This document shows positions 1 to 7,192 of a stretch of DNA of 14,655 bases, piece after piece. The notes under the pieces were generated by a model that was given only the letters and a program-made list of their open reading frames with translations, had not been told where the DNA came from and ran no database searches. This stretch comes from Treponema sp. (GTDB lineage: Bacteria > Spirochaetota > Spirochaetia > Treponematales > Breznakiellaceae). The stretch's first letter is position 1. Each line of letters starts with the position of its first letter. Made by a program: the position numbers and the translations under genes. Where the stretch lies: NCBI GenBank assembly GCA_031284195.1, contig JAITAI010000034.1:1-14655 (forward strand), read 5' to 3'.

Positions 1-35
1 CTTTTACTGGTAGAGGTACCTTTTTCATGCTCCAT
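1..35 (-). CDS. Possible 5' end of a gene running off the left edge
   Basis: On the minus strand an ATG at 33-35 opens a frame reading MEHEKGTSTSK to the window edge. It is proposed only because a good promoter (-35 at 65-70, -10 at 42-47) lies directly upstream, with six bases between the -10 box and this ATG, the same spacing as seen before dnaX and the 3122 lipoprotein gene. There is no Shine-Dalgarno site. A second ATG at 26-28 (MKKVPLPVK) is possible, and the true start may lie beyond the window after the AAAAAGG at about 19-25. Eleven codons are too few to identify the product. Confidence 0.3.
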   Translation of the reverse strand, partial: MEHEKGTSTSK

Positions 36-41
36 TACCGT

Positions 42-70
42 ATCATAGTGATAATGCTCGTATTGTACAA
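42..70 (-). promoter_or_regulatory. Sigma-70-type promoter pointing out of the window
   Basis: Read on the minus strand: TTGTAC (65-70), a 17-nt spacer, then TATGAT (42-47). The -10 box matches the consensus at five of six positions and the spacing is ideal. Transcription would begin near position 35 and leave the window. It starts just beyond the tandem array, so the array lies between cobS and this promoter. Confidence 0.55.
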
Positions 71-112
71 TCCTTTTTTAAAATCTGCTTCTTTTAAAAA
101 GCCTTTCAGCAC

Positions 113-945
113 GGAATAGATTCTGCTAAAAGAGGGCTGCGTTCTGTTCAAAGTGGAATAGATTCTGCTAAAAGAGGGCTGCGTTTTGTTCAGCGCGGAA
201 TGAGTTCTACTAAAAGGAGGCTGCGTTCTGTTCAGAGTGGAACGAGTTCTACTAAAAGGAAGCTGCGTTCTGTTCAAAGCGGAACGAGTTTTGCTAAAAG
301 AGGGCTGTGTTCTGTTCAGAGTGGAACGAGTTCTACTAAAAGGGGCTGCGTTTTGTTCAAAGCGGAACGAGTTCTGCTAAAGGGAGCTGCGTTCTGTTCA
401 AAGCGGAACGAGTTTTGCTAAAAGAGGGCTGTGTTCTGTTCAGCACGGAATAGGTTCTACCAAAAGGGAGCTGCGTTTTGTTCAGCGTGGAATGGGTTCT
501 ACTCAAAGGGGTTGCGTCCTGTTCAGGAACAGGATGGGTTCTACTCAAAGGGGGCTGCGTTCTGTTCAGCGCGGAATGAGTTCTGCCAAAAGGGGGCTGT
601 GTTCTGTTCAGCACGGAATAGGTTCTGCCAAAAGGGGGCTGCGTTTTGTTCAGCGCGGAATGGGTTCTGCTAAAAGAGGGCTGTGTTCTATTCAGCGCGG
701 AACGAGTTCTACTCAAAGGAAGCTGCGTTCTGTTCAGCGCAGAACGAGTTTTGCTAAAAGGGGCTGCGTTCTATTCAGCGTGGAATAGGTTCTGCTAAAA
801 GGGGGTGGTATTCTGTTCAGCGCAGAACGAGTTCTGTTAAAAGGTGGCTGTGTTCTGTTCAGAACGGAATAGGCTCTACCAAAAGGGGTTGCGTTCTGTT
901 CAGCGCGGAACGAGTTCTGCTAAAAGAGGGCTGCGTTTTGTTCAA
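113..945. repeat. 42-bp tandem repeat array, about 20 units
   Basis: Units begin at 113, 155, 197, 239, 281, 323, 364, 405, 447, 489, 532, 573, 615, 657, 699, 741, 782, 824, 866 and 907. Most are exactly 42 bp; units starting at 323, 364, 532, 741 and 866 are 41 bp and the one at 489 is 43 bp. A degenerate partial copy lies at about 83-112. A unit reads roughly GGAAYRRGTTYTRCTAAAAG followed by a G-rich run, GCTGYGTTYTGTTCA and four variable bases. Because 42 is divisible by three, long frames stay open on both strands, but the 41-bp units break them and no ribosome-binding site precedes them, so I read the array as non-coding. Each unit contains GAAC-GA-GTTC and GTTC-N6-GAAC inverted motifs. 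The final unit includes the cobS stop codon. Confidence 0.95.
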
Positions 946-1748
946 GATACGTTTATCCGCTTTAAAACCACCAGGGACAACGCGAGATGTAAGATTTCGG
1001 CGACCTCTACCGCAGCGCCCAGAGCGTCTCCGGTATAACCTCCTAGATGCTTGCGGTACAGCCGGGCAAAAAACACCGACACCAAGGGGCTTGCCAAAGG
1101 TACGGCGAAGAGCATCCCAGAAAGACCGTAACGTGGTTCACCGATGGCGAAGAGGACACTCATTCCCCATACCAGGGCCGTCCAAAGAAGGAGGCCCATG
1201 AGCAACCCCGCCATTACCCGGTAAAGCCGGGCATCTTTTACCAAGGCGCCAAGTCCACCTGGTTTGGCAGGCCCGGTCAAGCCAGGAATCAGAGCCGCAC
1301 TGAACCGTCCGCTTATGGGGTAGGCTAAGAGGGGAGCGGGAAAAGGGATCAGATAGGGAAACAGGGTATAGAGCAGTCCCGCCTTGAGGCTGAGGACCGC
1401 GATACCTGCGAAAAAGCCGTACACCCCGATCCGGGAATCCTTGAGCACCATAAAACGCTTCTCCCGGTCAAAGGCGCCGAGAAAGGCGTCGGCTGTATCC
1501 ATAAGCCCATCAAGGTGAAAAAGGTTAAACCCTAGGTATTGACCGATAAGGGTGAGGATAACCGTGAGGAGGGGACTTTCCGTCAGAAAGTAGCCCCCGC
1601 CAAGAACCAGGACGCCCAACACGGCAGGGACTATTCCGGTAATCGGCAGATAGAAGTCCACCCGGGAAATATCGAATGGTGCTTTACCCCCCCGCTTGAT
1701 AGGGAACCGTGAAACCAAGCTCAAGGTGGAAAGAAACCGGTTAACCAT
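942..1748 (-). CDS. cobS: Adenosylcobinamide-GDP ribazoletransferase (cobalamin synthase)
   Basis: This is an integral membrane enzyme that joins adenosylcobinamide-GDP to alpha-ribazole (or its 5'-phosphate), completing the nucleotide loop of cobalamin. The CobS signature HLDGLMDTADA is at about residues 78-88, followed by LKDSRIGVYG and, near the C-terminus, GGYTGDALGAAVEVAE; these contain the conserved acidic residues of the family. Several hydrophobic segments fit a polytopic protein. The ATG at 1748 gives 268 aa and aligns its N-terminus (VNRFLSTLSLVSRFPI) with other CobS proteins. A GTG two codons upstream (1754) is possible. The gene lies 17 nt after the cobT stop with no clear Shine-Dalgarno site, so translation is probably coupled within a cobT-cobS operon. 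The stop codon (942-944) lies inside the last unit of the 42-bp array. Confidence 0.95.
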   Translation of the reverse strand: MVNRFLSTLSLVSRFPIKRGGKAPFDISRVDFYLPITGIVPAVLGVLVLGGGYFLTESPLLTVILTLIGQYLGFNLFHLDGLMDTADAFLGAFDREKRFMVLKDSRIGVYGFFAGIAVLSLKAGLLYTLFPYLIPFPAPLLAYPISGRFSAALIPGLTGPAKPGGLGALVKDARLYRVMAGLLMGLLLWTALVWGMSVLFAIGEPRYGLSGMLFAVPLASPLVSVFFARLYRKHLGGYTGDALGAAVEVAEILHLALSLVVLKRINVS

Positions 1749-1765
1749 ACCCACAGGCTTATGCT

Positions 1766-2887
1766 TTAATACTTCTCTTCCACGATATCCTTCCCAGAAA
1801 CCTGGGCCTGGGAAAAGGACGCCATGGTACGGGCAGTGAGGACCGCCAGTTCAATGATGTAGCCGCCGATAACCGCGCCAGTACCCTCTCCCAAGTGCAT
1901 ATCCAGGGATACAATGGGGGATAGGCCAAGTTTATCCAATACAGGACGGTGTCCTGCCACCTTGGATTGATGTCCTGCAAAGAGGAACTCCGTCACCTTG
2001 GGGTTTATCATTGCGGCTAGATACGCTGCAGCAGTTACCGGGAAACCGTCAAGGACACACCCGATCCCCTTGCCTGCAAGACCCAGGATAAAACCGCTCA
2101 TCATCCCCAGGTCAAAAGAACCTACCTGTTCTATAATGGCCTCGCCGGTTTGAGCAGGCTTACGCAGGGCCACGGCTTCCCGAATGATCCGTTTCTTGTG
2201 TTCCAGCCGTTCCTGGTCAATACCGGTTCCCCGGTCTATCATCTCATCCGGGGAAAACCCTGCGGCCATGAGCATGGCTGCTGCAGTACTGGTGTTTCCA
2301 ATACCTAAATCCCCGATGGCCACGAGGTCATAGCCCTGTTTCTGGGCGTCATCGGCTAAACTTTTACCCTGTTCCAGGGTCTTGGCCGCTTCCTGGGCGC
2401 TCATGGCCTGGGTCTTATAGAAGTTCCGGCAGCCTTTCCCGATCTTTGCCCGAATAAAACGGCACGCCCTCTTGGGCGGCAGATCCTCATCAGGGGGAAA
2501 CTCTTCGGCTACCCCGGCATCTACGGCAATCACTTCCCAACCCGTGCCTTTTGCCAGGGCATTGATCCCTGCCCCACCGGAAAGCATATTCAGTACCATC
2601 TGATAGGTAACTTCCGAGGGATACAGGGATACCCCTTCTTCGGTGATACCCTGATCCCCGGCAAACACATAAATCCCCTTCTTCCTAATAAGAGGGGGAA
2701 CCTGGTTCTGAATCCCTGCCATCTTGATACAATAGGTTTCCAATGCTCCGAGGCTACCCCGGGGCTTGGTAAGATTATCCAGATGGGCAAGCATAGCATC
2801 TTCAACTTTCCGCTTTGCGAGCAGGGCGGCGGTTTCCGCCTGAGGGCTATTGGGAGGGGAGCCTGCTTCATTGAAATAAGGTGTCAT
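1766..2887 (-). CDS. cobT: Nicotinate-nucleotide--dimethylbenzimidazole phosphoribosyltransferase
   Basis: CobT transfers phosphoribose from nicotinate mononucleotide to the lower-ligand base (classically 5,6-dimethylbenzimidazole), giving alpha-ribazole 5'-phosphate, which leads to a substrate of CobS. Family motifs in order: LTKPRGSLGALE, GDLGIGNTSTAAAM, GSFDLGMMSGF, VLDGFPVTAAAY and LGEGTGAV, the last carrying the catalytic glutamate at about residue 334. Starting at ATG 2887 the protein is 373 aa, close to the roughly 356 aa of the Salmonella enzyme. An in-frame TTG at 2929 would add 14 residues but lies upstream of a consensus promoter, so it is rejected. No Shine-Dalgarno site is visible, and the mRNA is predicted to start about 3 nt before the ATG. 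No cobU/cobP or cobC is in the window, and no cobalamin riboswitch can fit in such a short leader. Confidence 0.97.
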   Translation of the reverse strand: MTPYFNEAGSPPNSPQAETAALLAKRKVEDAMLAHLDNLTKPRGSLGALETYCIKMAGIQNQVPPLIRKKGIYVFAGDQGITEEGVSLYPSEVTYQMVLNMLSGGAGINALAKGTGWEVIAVDAGVAEEFPPDEDLPPKRACRFIRAKIGKGCRNFYKTQAMSAQEAAKTLEQGKSLADDAQKQGYDLVAIGDLGIGNTSTAAAMLMAAGFSPDEMIDRGTGIDQERLEHKKRIIREAVALRKPAQTGEAIIEQVGSFDLGMMSGFILGLAGKGIGCVLDGFPVTAAAYLAAMINPKVTEFLFAGHQSKVAGHRPVLDKLGLSPIVSLDMHLGEGTGAVIGGYIIELAVLTARTMASFSQAQVSGKDIVEEKY

Positions 2888-2896
2888 AGTTTTATG

Positions 2897-2925
2897 ATGA
2901 TAGGGGAGCCTAGGAATACTGTCAA
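2897..2925 (-). promoter_or_regulatory. cobT-cobS promoter, probably giving a leaderless mRNA
   Basis: On the minus strand: TTGACA (2920-2925), a perfect -35 box; a 17-nt spacer; TATCAT (2897-2902), five of six to consensus. The expected start is near 2890, only about 3 nt before the cobT ATG at 2887. Confidence 0.75.
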
Positions 2926-3091
2926 GCAAGTATCCCAGGACAAGGTCAGGTAACCGTATATTTCTTAGGCGGTTCCAGAGGTGAGCCTATAACTTGCAAG
3001 GCTTGGGTCGAAAATTTCCAGAGGGTAGTCCAACTCATCCCGTACTAAGGAGTTAAAAAATACATGACCTTGCCCTGGGGAATCCCTAGTG

Positions 3092-3115
3092 TATATATAC
3101 AAAATATGCTATATA
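3092..3115 (+). promoter_or_regulatory. Candidate -10 elements for the solute-binding lipoprotein gene
   Basis: Two alternatives are visible. TATATA at 3110-3115 lies six nt before the ATG at 3122 but lacks a good -35. TATATA at 3092-3097 lies 16 nt after a weak -35 TTGCCC (3070-3075) and would leave a leader of about 18 nt. No convincing Shine-Dalgarno site precedes the gene in either case. Confidence 0.35.
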
Positions 3116-3121
3116 CAGAGC

Positions 3122-3907
3122 ATGAAAATAGGGTTATTGCTTTTGATACCGCTATTCGCCATGGGGTTCCTTCTAAGCGGCTGCGATGATGATCCGGCTC
3201 GTTCTGCCCAGGTTCAGGCGCTACGCAAGCGGGGAATTTTGCATGTAGGGACCCAGTCGGATGTGCCCCGGTTCAGTTACGTCAATCCGCAGACCAACGA
3301 ACTAGAAGGATTGGAGATCGATCTGGCCCGGAATATTGCGGAAGCGATCCTGGGGGATAAGAACGCGGTCTCCTTTACTATGGTTACCACCCAACTGCGG
3401 GAACCCCTGCTTGATAATGGAGAGGTCGATATGATCATTGCCGCCTATACCATCACCGAGGAGCGGAAGCGGCACGTTAATATTACCGGCCCCTATTATA
3501 TCGACGAAGTCGGCTTCCTGGTCAGAAAGGATTCGGGTCTGACCGGATTGGCAGATATGCAGGGTAAAACCATCGGGGTGATCCGAGGGACCACCACTGC
3601 CCAGGCAGTTACCAATGAAGCGAATAAGCGTGGCATAGGGGTACAGTTTTTAGAATTTCCCAGTAATCCCCCGATCCTGGCGGCCCTGCTGAGCGGACAG
3701 ATTGATGTCTACTCGGTAGATAAATCGATCCTCTTAGGATACCTTCAAGAGGATACCCTGCTCTTACCTGATGGCTTCGATCCTCAGGAATACGGTATTG
3801 CCACGAAACTTGAAAATGACAAACTGGCGGCCTATCTTGATAGCCTGGTAATGACGATGCAACAGGACGGTACTTTGACAGCCCTGTTACGCACCTGGGG
3901 ACTCTAA
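3122..3907 (+). CDS. Lipoprotein solute-binding protein, family 3 (amino-acid ABC transporter type)
   Basis: Predicted membrane-anchored binding protein for a small polar solute, most likely an amino acid, delivering it to an ABC importer. The N-terminus is a lipoprotein signal: Lys2, a hydrophobic run, then the lipobox LLSGC with Cys21 as lipidation site. The rest follows the family 3 fold: RGILHVGTQSDVPRFSY at the start of lobe 1, ELEGLEIDLARNIAEAILG, a VDMIIAAYTITEERK segment, and LADMQGKTIGVIRGTTT opening lobe 2, with ALLSGQIDVYSVDKS later. The length of 261 aa is normal. ATG 3122 is chosen because the upstream GTG at 3089 would put 11 residues before the signal peptide and lies across promoter-like sequence. 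It is divergent from cobT and convergent with the receivers. No permease or ATPase gene adjoins it, so the substrate cannot be read from context. Confidence 0.92.
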   Translation: MKIGLLLLIPLFAMGFLLSGCDDDPARSAQVQALRKRGILHVGTQSDVPRFSYVNPQTNELEGLEIDLARNIAEAILGDKNAVSFTMVTTQLREPLLDNGEVDMIIAAYTITEERKRHVNITGPYYIDEVGFLVRKDSGLTGLADMQGKTIGVIRGTTTAQAVTNEANKRGIGVQFLEFPSNPPILAALLSGQIDVYSVDKSILLGYLQEDTLLLPDGFDPQEYGIATKLENDKLAAYLDSLVMTMQQDGTLTALLRTWGL

Positions 3908-3977
3908 TATCCTGGAAGGGTGGGAGCGCTTTGGGTATAGCCTAGACAGCCCGCTGGTTTTGGCATGGCCCTATGCT

Positions 3978-4382
3978 TCATAGAGCAGCATCATGTCCTG
4001 AAAAAGGATTCATATTAAGGGCAGCGTATACTTTTTTTTCGAGAATCTCTGGGGTGATGGGTTTTATGATATAATCTTTCACGCCACCGTATTTGGAAGC
4101 GTGCTTAATAAGTTCCGGGCTTGCGTGGGAAGATATAAAGATAATCGGTACGTCCTGGACATTGGGATAGTCCTTTATCTTTTCAAGGAATTCAAAGCCG
4201 GACATGCCGGGCATTTCAATATCCAACAAAATAAGGGACACCCGTTCACCGTTCACTATAGTAAGGGCCATCTGGCCGGATTTAGCCAAACGTACATCAA
4301 AGTGTTTTTCCAATAATACCTTAATAGTCCTCAGATTCATGGACATATCATCAATGGCCAAAATAACCTTTCTTTCCTGCAT
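3978..4382 (-). CDS. Single-domain response regulator (CheY-like receiver), paralogue B
   Basis: A stand-alone phosphoreceiver of 134 aa with no output domain. Acidic pocket Asp11-Asp12, phosphoacceptor Asp54 in LILLDIEMPG, the Ser/Thr position in FISSHAS and the conserved Lys in DYIIKP are all present, so it should be phosphorylatable. It is clearly paralogous to the upstream gene at 4461-4883: the blocks DDMSMNLRTI, RLAKSG and LILLDIEMPGMSGFEFL are shared, although this copy has one extra residue before KDY. Start ATG 4380-4382 is preceded by a strong GAGGAGG site. A 78-nt gap separates it from the first copy, and no promoter is obvious there, so co-transcription is likely. The partner kinase is not in the window. 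The product could act by protein-protein contact in chemotaxis or another phosphorelay. Confidence 0.95.
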   Translation of the reverse strand: MQERKVILAIDDMSMNLRTIKVLLEKHFDVRLAKSGQMALTIVNGERVSLILLDIEMPGMSGFEFLEKIKDYPNVQDVPIIFISSHASPELIKHASKYGGVKDYIIKPITPEILEKKVYAALNMNPFSGHDAAL

Positions 4383-4460
4383 AAGATCCTCCTCGCTCCT
4401 TCTCTTACTCCTTGCTAAACCCTATCGGTCCTGTTTGAACCGTTGATCCGGTTATGTAGA

Positions 4461-4883
4461 TCACTGAGGAGGAAGGTTGATAGCTTTACCGTCTTTAGTA
4501 ATGTAAATATCCTGCATATCCAGGGCAGCATATACTTTCTTCTGCAGAACCGCAGGATCAAAGGGCTTCATTACATAATCTCTCGCCCCTGCCTTGGTAG
4601 CCCGGGCAATTAACTCGGTTGACGCATGAGACGTTACAAAAATAACCGGCACATCTTTAGCCCGGTCAAGTTTTTTGAGCACATCCAAGAACTCAAATCC
4701 CGACATACCGGGCATTTCAATATCCAATAAAATAAGATCCACCTTGCCGGAGCCCAATATAGATAAGGCAATCTCCCCAGACTTGGCCAAACGGACGTTA
4801 AACTGTTTATCCAAGATAACTTGGATGGTCCTCAGATTCATTGACATATCGTCAACAGCTAAAATTATTTTTCTGTCTTCCAT
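4461..4883 (-). CDS. Single-domain response regulator (CheY-like receiver), paralogue A
   Basis: A receiver-only protein of 140 aa. Asp11-Asp12 (AVDDMSMNLRTI), phosphoacceptor Asp54 (LILLDIEMPG), Thr in FVTSHAS and Lys in DYVMKPFDP form a complete active site. A short C-terminal tail after VYAALDMQD has no recognisable domain. Start ATG 4881-4883 is preceded by AAGGAG eight nt upstream. A consensus promoter lies at 4958-4986, so this is the first gene of a two-receiver operon that arose by tandem duplication. A diguanylate cyclase or HD-GYP output domain, often attached to such receivers, is absent from both genes. Confidence 0.95.
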   Translation of the reverse strand: MEDRKIILAVDDMSMNLRTIQVILDKQFNVRLAKSGEIALSILGSGKVDLILLDIEMPGMSGFEFLDVLKKLDRAKDVPVIFVTSHASTELIARATKAGARDYVMKPFDPAVLQKKVYAALDMQDIYITKDGKAINLPPQ

Positions 4884-4957
4884 GAAAAATACTCCTTTAT
4901 GATGGTGTTTCTGATAGTTACTCGCGATGTTTGTATTTTTTACTAATAATTAGGTAT

Positions 4958-4986
4958 AGTATACTACAATACCGGTTTCTTTACAA
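4958..4986 (-). promoter_or_regulatory. Promoter of the two-receiver operon
   Basis: On the minus strand: TTGTAA (4981-4986), a 17-nt spacer, TATACT (4958-4963). Transcription from near 4951 would give a leader of about 68 nt with an AAGGAG site before ATG 4883. Confidence 0.65.
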
Positions 4987-5151
4987 GGGATGAGGATTTT
5001 AATCTCTGGGATTTTTTATGTTACTGAGGGTAGCAACACGCCTTTTTTTGCTAAAACGTGCTCCCAACACCACGTCTGTTACGAAATACTATGCAATCGG
5101 ATATGCATCGGCACAGGCTTTCCAAGAACCGGAATCTACCCCACGAAGGTA

Positions 5152-6957
5152 TTAAGACCCCTGGCGGATCCACCAGGTATTTAAACCTAACGTATACCGG
5201 GGACGTACTGTAGGTTTAAGGAGCTTTTGGTTATAGGCTACTCGAAACTGTGAAGTATGCCATTGGGGAATCACGTAATGATTCCAGGTGAGAACCCGGT
5301 CTAGAGCCCTGCCCCAGGCTAACAGGGCCTCCGCATCTTCCTGATGGGCAATGATACCTTCCACGAGATAATTCAGCGCGGGATCTCGAACCCCTGCAAT
5401 GTTGTAGGTAGAATCCATATAATCGGAATGCCAAGCCAAGGCTAAATCTGAACTGGGATAGGACTGGGCAGAAAAACCCCGATCCAGCATGTCATAATCC
5501 CGGGCACGCAGGCGGTTCACAAACTGACTCACATCTACCATACGGATATGCATATCAATGCCGAAACGGGCAAGGTTCCGTTGGAGGGGAATGGCGATTT
5601 TCTCAGAACTGGGGCTGTAGATCAACAGTTCAAACCGCATCTGCTCTCCGCTGCCCTTATGCACCAGCTTTCCCTGGCGTAATTCCCAGCCTGCCTCGTT
5701 GAACAAGGCCATGGCTTCCCGCATCTGGGGACGGACAAAACCAGAGCCGCCGGTTATGGGCGGGTTGTACTCTTTAGTGAAAACCTCCGGCGGGATCTGC
5801 CCTCGAATAGGTTCCAGCACCTTTTGCTCTGCTGCAGAAGGAAGCCCCGAAGCTGCATATTCGGTGTTTTGAAAGTAACTCCTGGTCCGGGTGTACTGAT
5901 TATAAAACAGGTTTTTGTTTATCCATTCAAAATCAAGAAAGTAATTTAGCGCCATCCTAACCCGGCGATCCTGAAACACCGGCCGTTGCACATTGAAATT
6001 AAACGCGTTCATGGGACGGGGAATTGCATGGGGGATCTCTTCCTTGATGATGAGGCCGGAGGTAAAAGCAGAACCCCCATACTGGGTGATCCATTTTTCA
6101 ATGTCCGATTCGCTGCGAATGTCGTATTCCCCAGACTTAAAGGCTTCCAAGGCAATGGTATCATCCCGGTAATAATCGTAACGGATGGTATCGAAGTTGT
6201 ACCGTCCCTTGTTGACCGGCAGGTCTTTGGCCCAGTAATCCTTGACCCGTTCCAGGATCACGTACTCCCCCATCTTATAATCCTTGACCCGGTACGCACC
6301 GGTACCCACCGGCGGGGTTACCAGGGGTTCGGAAAAGTTATGCTGTTCCCAAAACCGTTTGGGAAAAATCGTCGTCCCCCCTAAGGCAAGCATTCTTTCC
6401 TTGTCCCCTGGTTCAGGCAAATCAAAGCGGACCCGGTTCCCTGAAAGGACCTGAACGCTTACCCCGTTATAATAGGTTCTAAACTGGGGAACCCCTTTTT
6501 CATAAAAGGTATTAAAGGAAAAGGCCACGTCTTCTGCGGTGAGGGGCTGGCCTTCCTGATCCTTGGCCTGGGGATGTATCGAGAAAATGATGAAGGAATA
6601 ATCCGCTGCATATTCCAGGCTTTCTGCGATGAGGGGATAGAGGGCGTCATCCTCATCCTCAGAACCGGTCATGAGAGAATCGTAAAAATACTCATACCCG
6701 TCAGTACAGCGTCCCCGCAGGGCATAGAGGTGAAAGTTGTCATAGGTACCAATGGCATGGCGGGTAAGGGTTCCTCCTTTGGGGGCATCAGGATTCACGT
6801 AATCAAAGTGGGTAAAGCCCGGCTGGTATTTCGGAGTCCCCCTAAGGGATATACTAGTGGTACGGATCGTTTGAGGAACCTCGGCACCTGCGTTTTGAGT
6901 ATGGAGGAAACCAAGGGCGCTAAACATACAGAAAAAAACAAGGCAGCGCTTTTTCAT
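5152..6957 (-). CDS. Extracellular oligopeptide-binding protein, family 5, YejA-like
   Basis: Predicted periplasmic solute-binding protein of the large (SBP_bac_5) class, closest in pattern to YejA, the peptide/microcin C-binding component of the Yej importer. Its 601 aa match the family's usual length of about 600. Residues 1 to about 25 (MKKRCLVFF..., ending AGA) are a signal peptide without a clear lipobox. Characteristic blocks: FDYVNPDAPKGGTL, PLIAESLEYAADYSF, LTAEDVAFSFNTF, PVGTGAYRVKDY, RYNFDTIRYDYYRDD and WHSDYMDSTYNIAGV, the last typical of the YejA subgroup. In enterobacteria yejA heads yejABEF, but here no permease or ATPase follows, so it is an orphan binding protein. ATG 6957 has no Shine-Dalgarno site, and a promoter lies 12 nt upstream. 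The family call is firm; the exact ligand is not known. Confidence 0.9.
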   Translation of the reverse strand: MKKRCLVFFCMFSALGFLHTQNAGAEVPQTIRTTSISLRGTPKYQPGFTHFDYVNPDAPKGGTLTRHAIGTYDNFHLYALRGRCTDGYEYFYDSLMTGSEDEDDALYPLIAESLEYAADYSFIIFSIHPQAKDQEGQPLTAEDVAFSFNTFYEKGVPQFRTYYNGVSVQVLSGNRVRFDLPEPGDKERMLALGGTTIFPKRFWEQHNFSEPLVTPPVGTGAYRVKDYKMGEYVILERVKDYWAKDLPVNKGRYNFDTIRYDYYRDDTIALEAFKSGEYDIRSESDIEKWITQYGGSAFTSGLIIKEEIPHAIPRPMNAFNFNVQRPVFQDRRVRMALNYFLDFEWINKNLFYNQYTRTRSYFQNTEYAASGLPSAAEQKVLEPIRGQIPPEVFTKEYNPPITGGSGFVRPQMREAMALFNEAGWELRQGKLVHKGSGEQMRFELLIYSPSSEKIAIPLQRNLARFGIDMHIRMVDVSQFVNRLRARDYDMLDRGFSAQSYPSSDLALAWHSDYMDSTYNIAGVRDPALNYLVEGIIAHQEDAEALLAWGRALDRVLTWNHYVIPQWHTSQFRVAYNQKLLKPTVRPRYTLGLNTWWIRQGS

Positions 6958-6969
6958 GGATTTTCAATA

Positions 6970-6998
6970 ACTCTATGATGAAGGAGCAAAATAGTCAA
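6970..6998 (-). promoter_or_regulatory. Candidate promoter of the yejA-like gene
   Basis: On the minus strand: TTGACT (6993-6998), 17-nt spacer, TAGAGT (6970-6975). The -35 is strong and the -10 is fair (four of six). The leader to ATG 6957 would be only about 6 nt. Confidence 0.5.
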
Positions 6999-7144
6999 TC
7001 CGCAAAAGACCGCGCCCGGATAAACCCGTTAGTAGATGGATGGCAGTAGCCGGCCTTGGAGGAACCGGTTTTGGATATTTTCTGGTCCCCCTGCCGGTGA
7101 AGACGAGCAAGGGCCCAAGGAAAATGCTGAGGCGCCGTGTCTCA

Positions 7145-7173
7145 TAGACAGATCCTCATTATCTTCGTATACT
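7145..7173 (+). promoter_or_regulatory. Promoter of the nfu-ygiQ pair
   Basis: TAGACA (7145-7150), exactly 17 nt, then TATACT (7168-7173), each five of six to consensus. Transcription would start near 7180, just ahead of the GAGGAG ribosome-binding site at 7182-7187. Confidence 0.65.
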
Positions 7174-7192
7174 CATGGTATGAGGAGCATAT

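Noticed and set aside
113..945. CRISPR array or repeat-protein gene
   Set aside because: The units are contiguous with no unique spacers, so it is not CRISPR. Frames break at 41- and 43-bp units and none has a credible start signal, so coding is unlikely.
2888..2929. Longer cobT start at TTG 2929
   Set aside because: The TTG lies upstream of the -35 box, and the added residues are encoded across the promoter and have no family counterpart.
2888..3121. Cobalamin riboswitch controlling cobT-cobS
   Set aside because: No B12-box-like sequence was seen, and the cobT promoter lies so close to the ATG that no leader exists to hold a riboswitch.
3089..3121. Longer start for the lipoprotein gene at GTG 3089
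   Set aside because: It would place 11 residues before a clean lipoprotein signal peptide and overlaps -10-like sequence.
4884..5151. Terminator or gene between the receivers and the yejA-like gene
   Set aside because: Apart from the receiver promoter at 4958-4986, only short weak inverted repeats (for example ATGCA-N8-TGCAT near 5090-5110) are present; no T-run follows them.
6976..7130. Small plus-strand frames between the yejA-like gene and nfu (MMKEQNSQSAKDRARIN..., and MAVAGLGGTGFGYFLV...)
   Set aside because: The two short frames are out of register, lack ribosome-binding sites, and the first overlaps the yejA-like promoter. A frameshifted small membrane protein is conceivable but unsupported.
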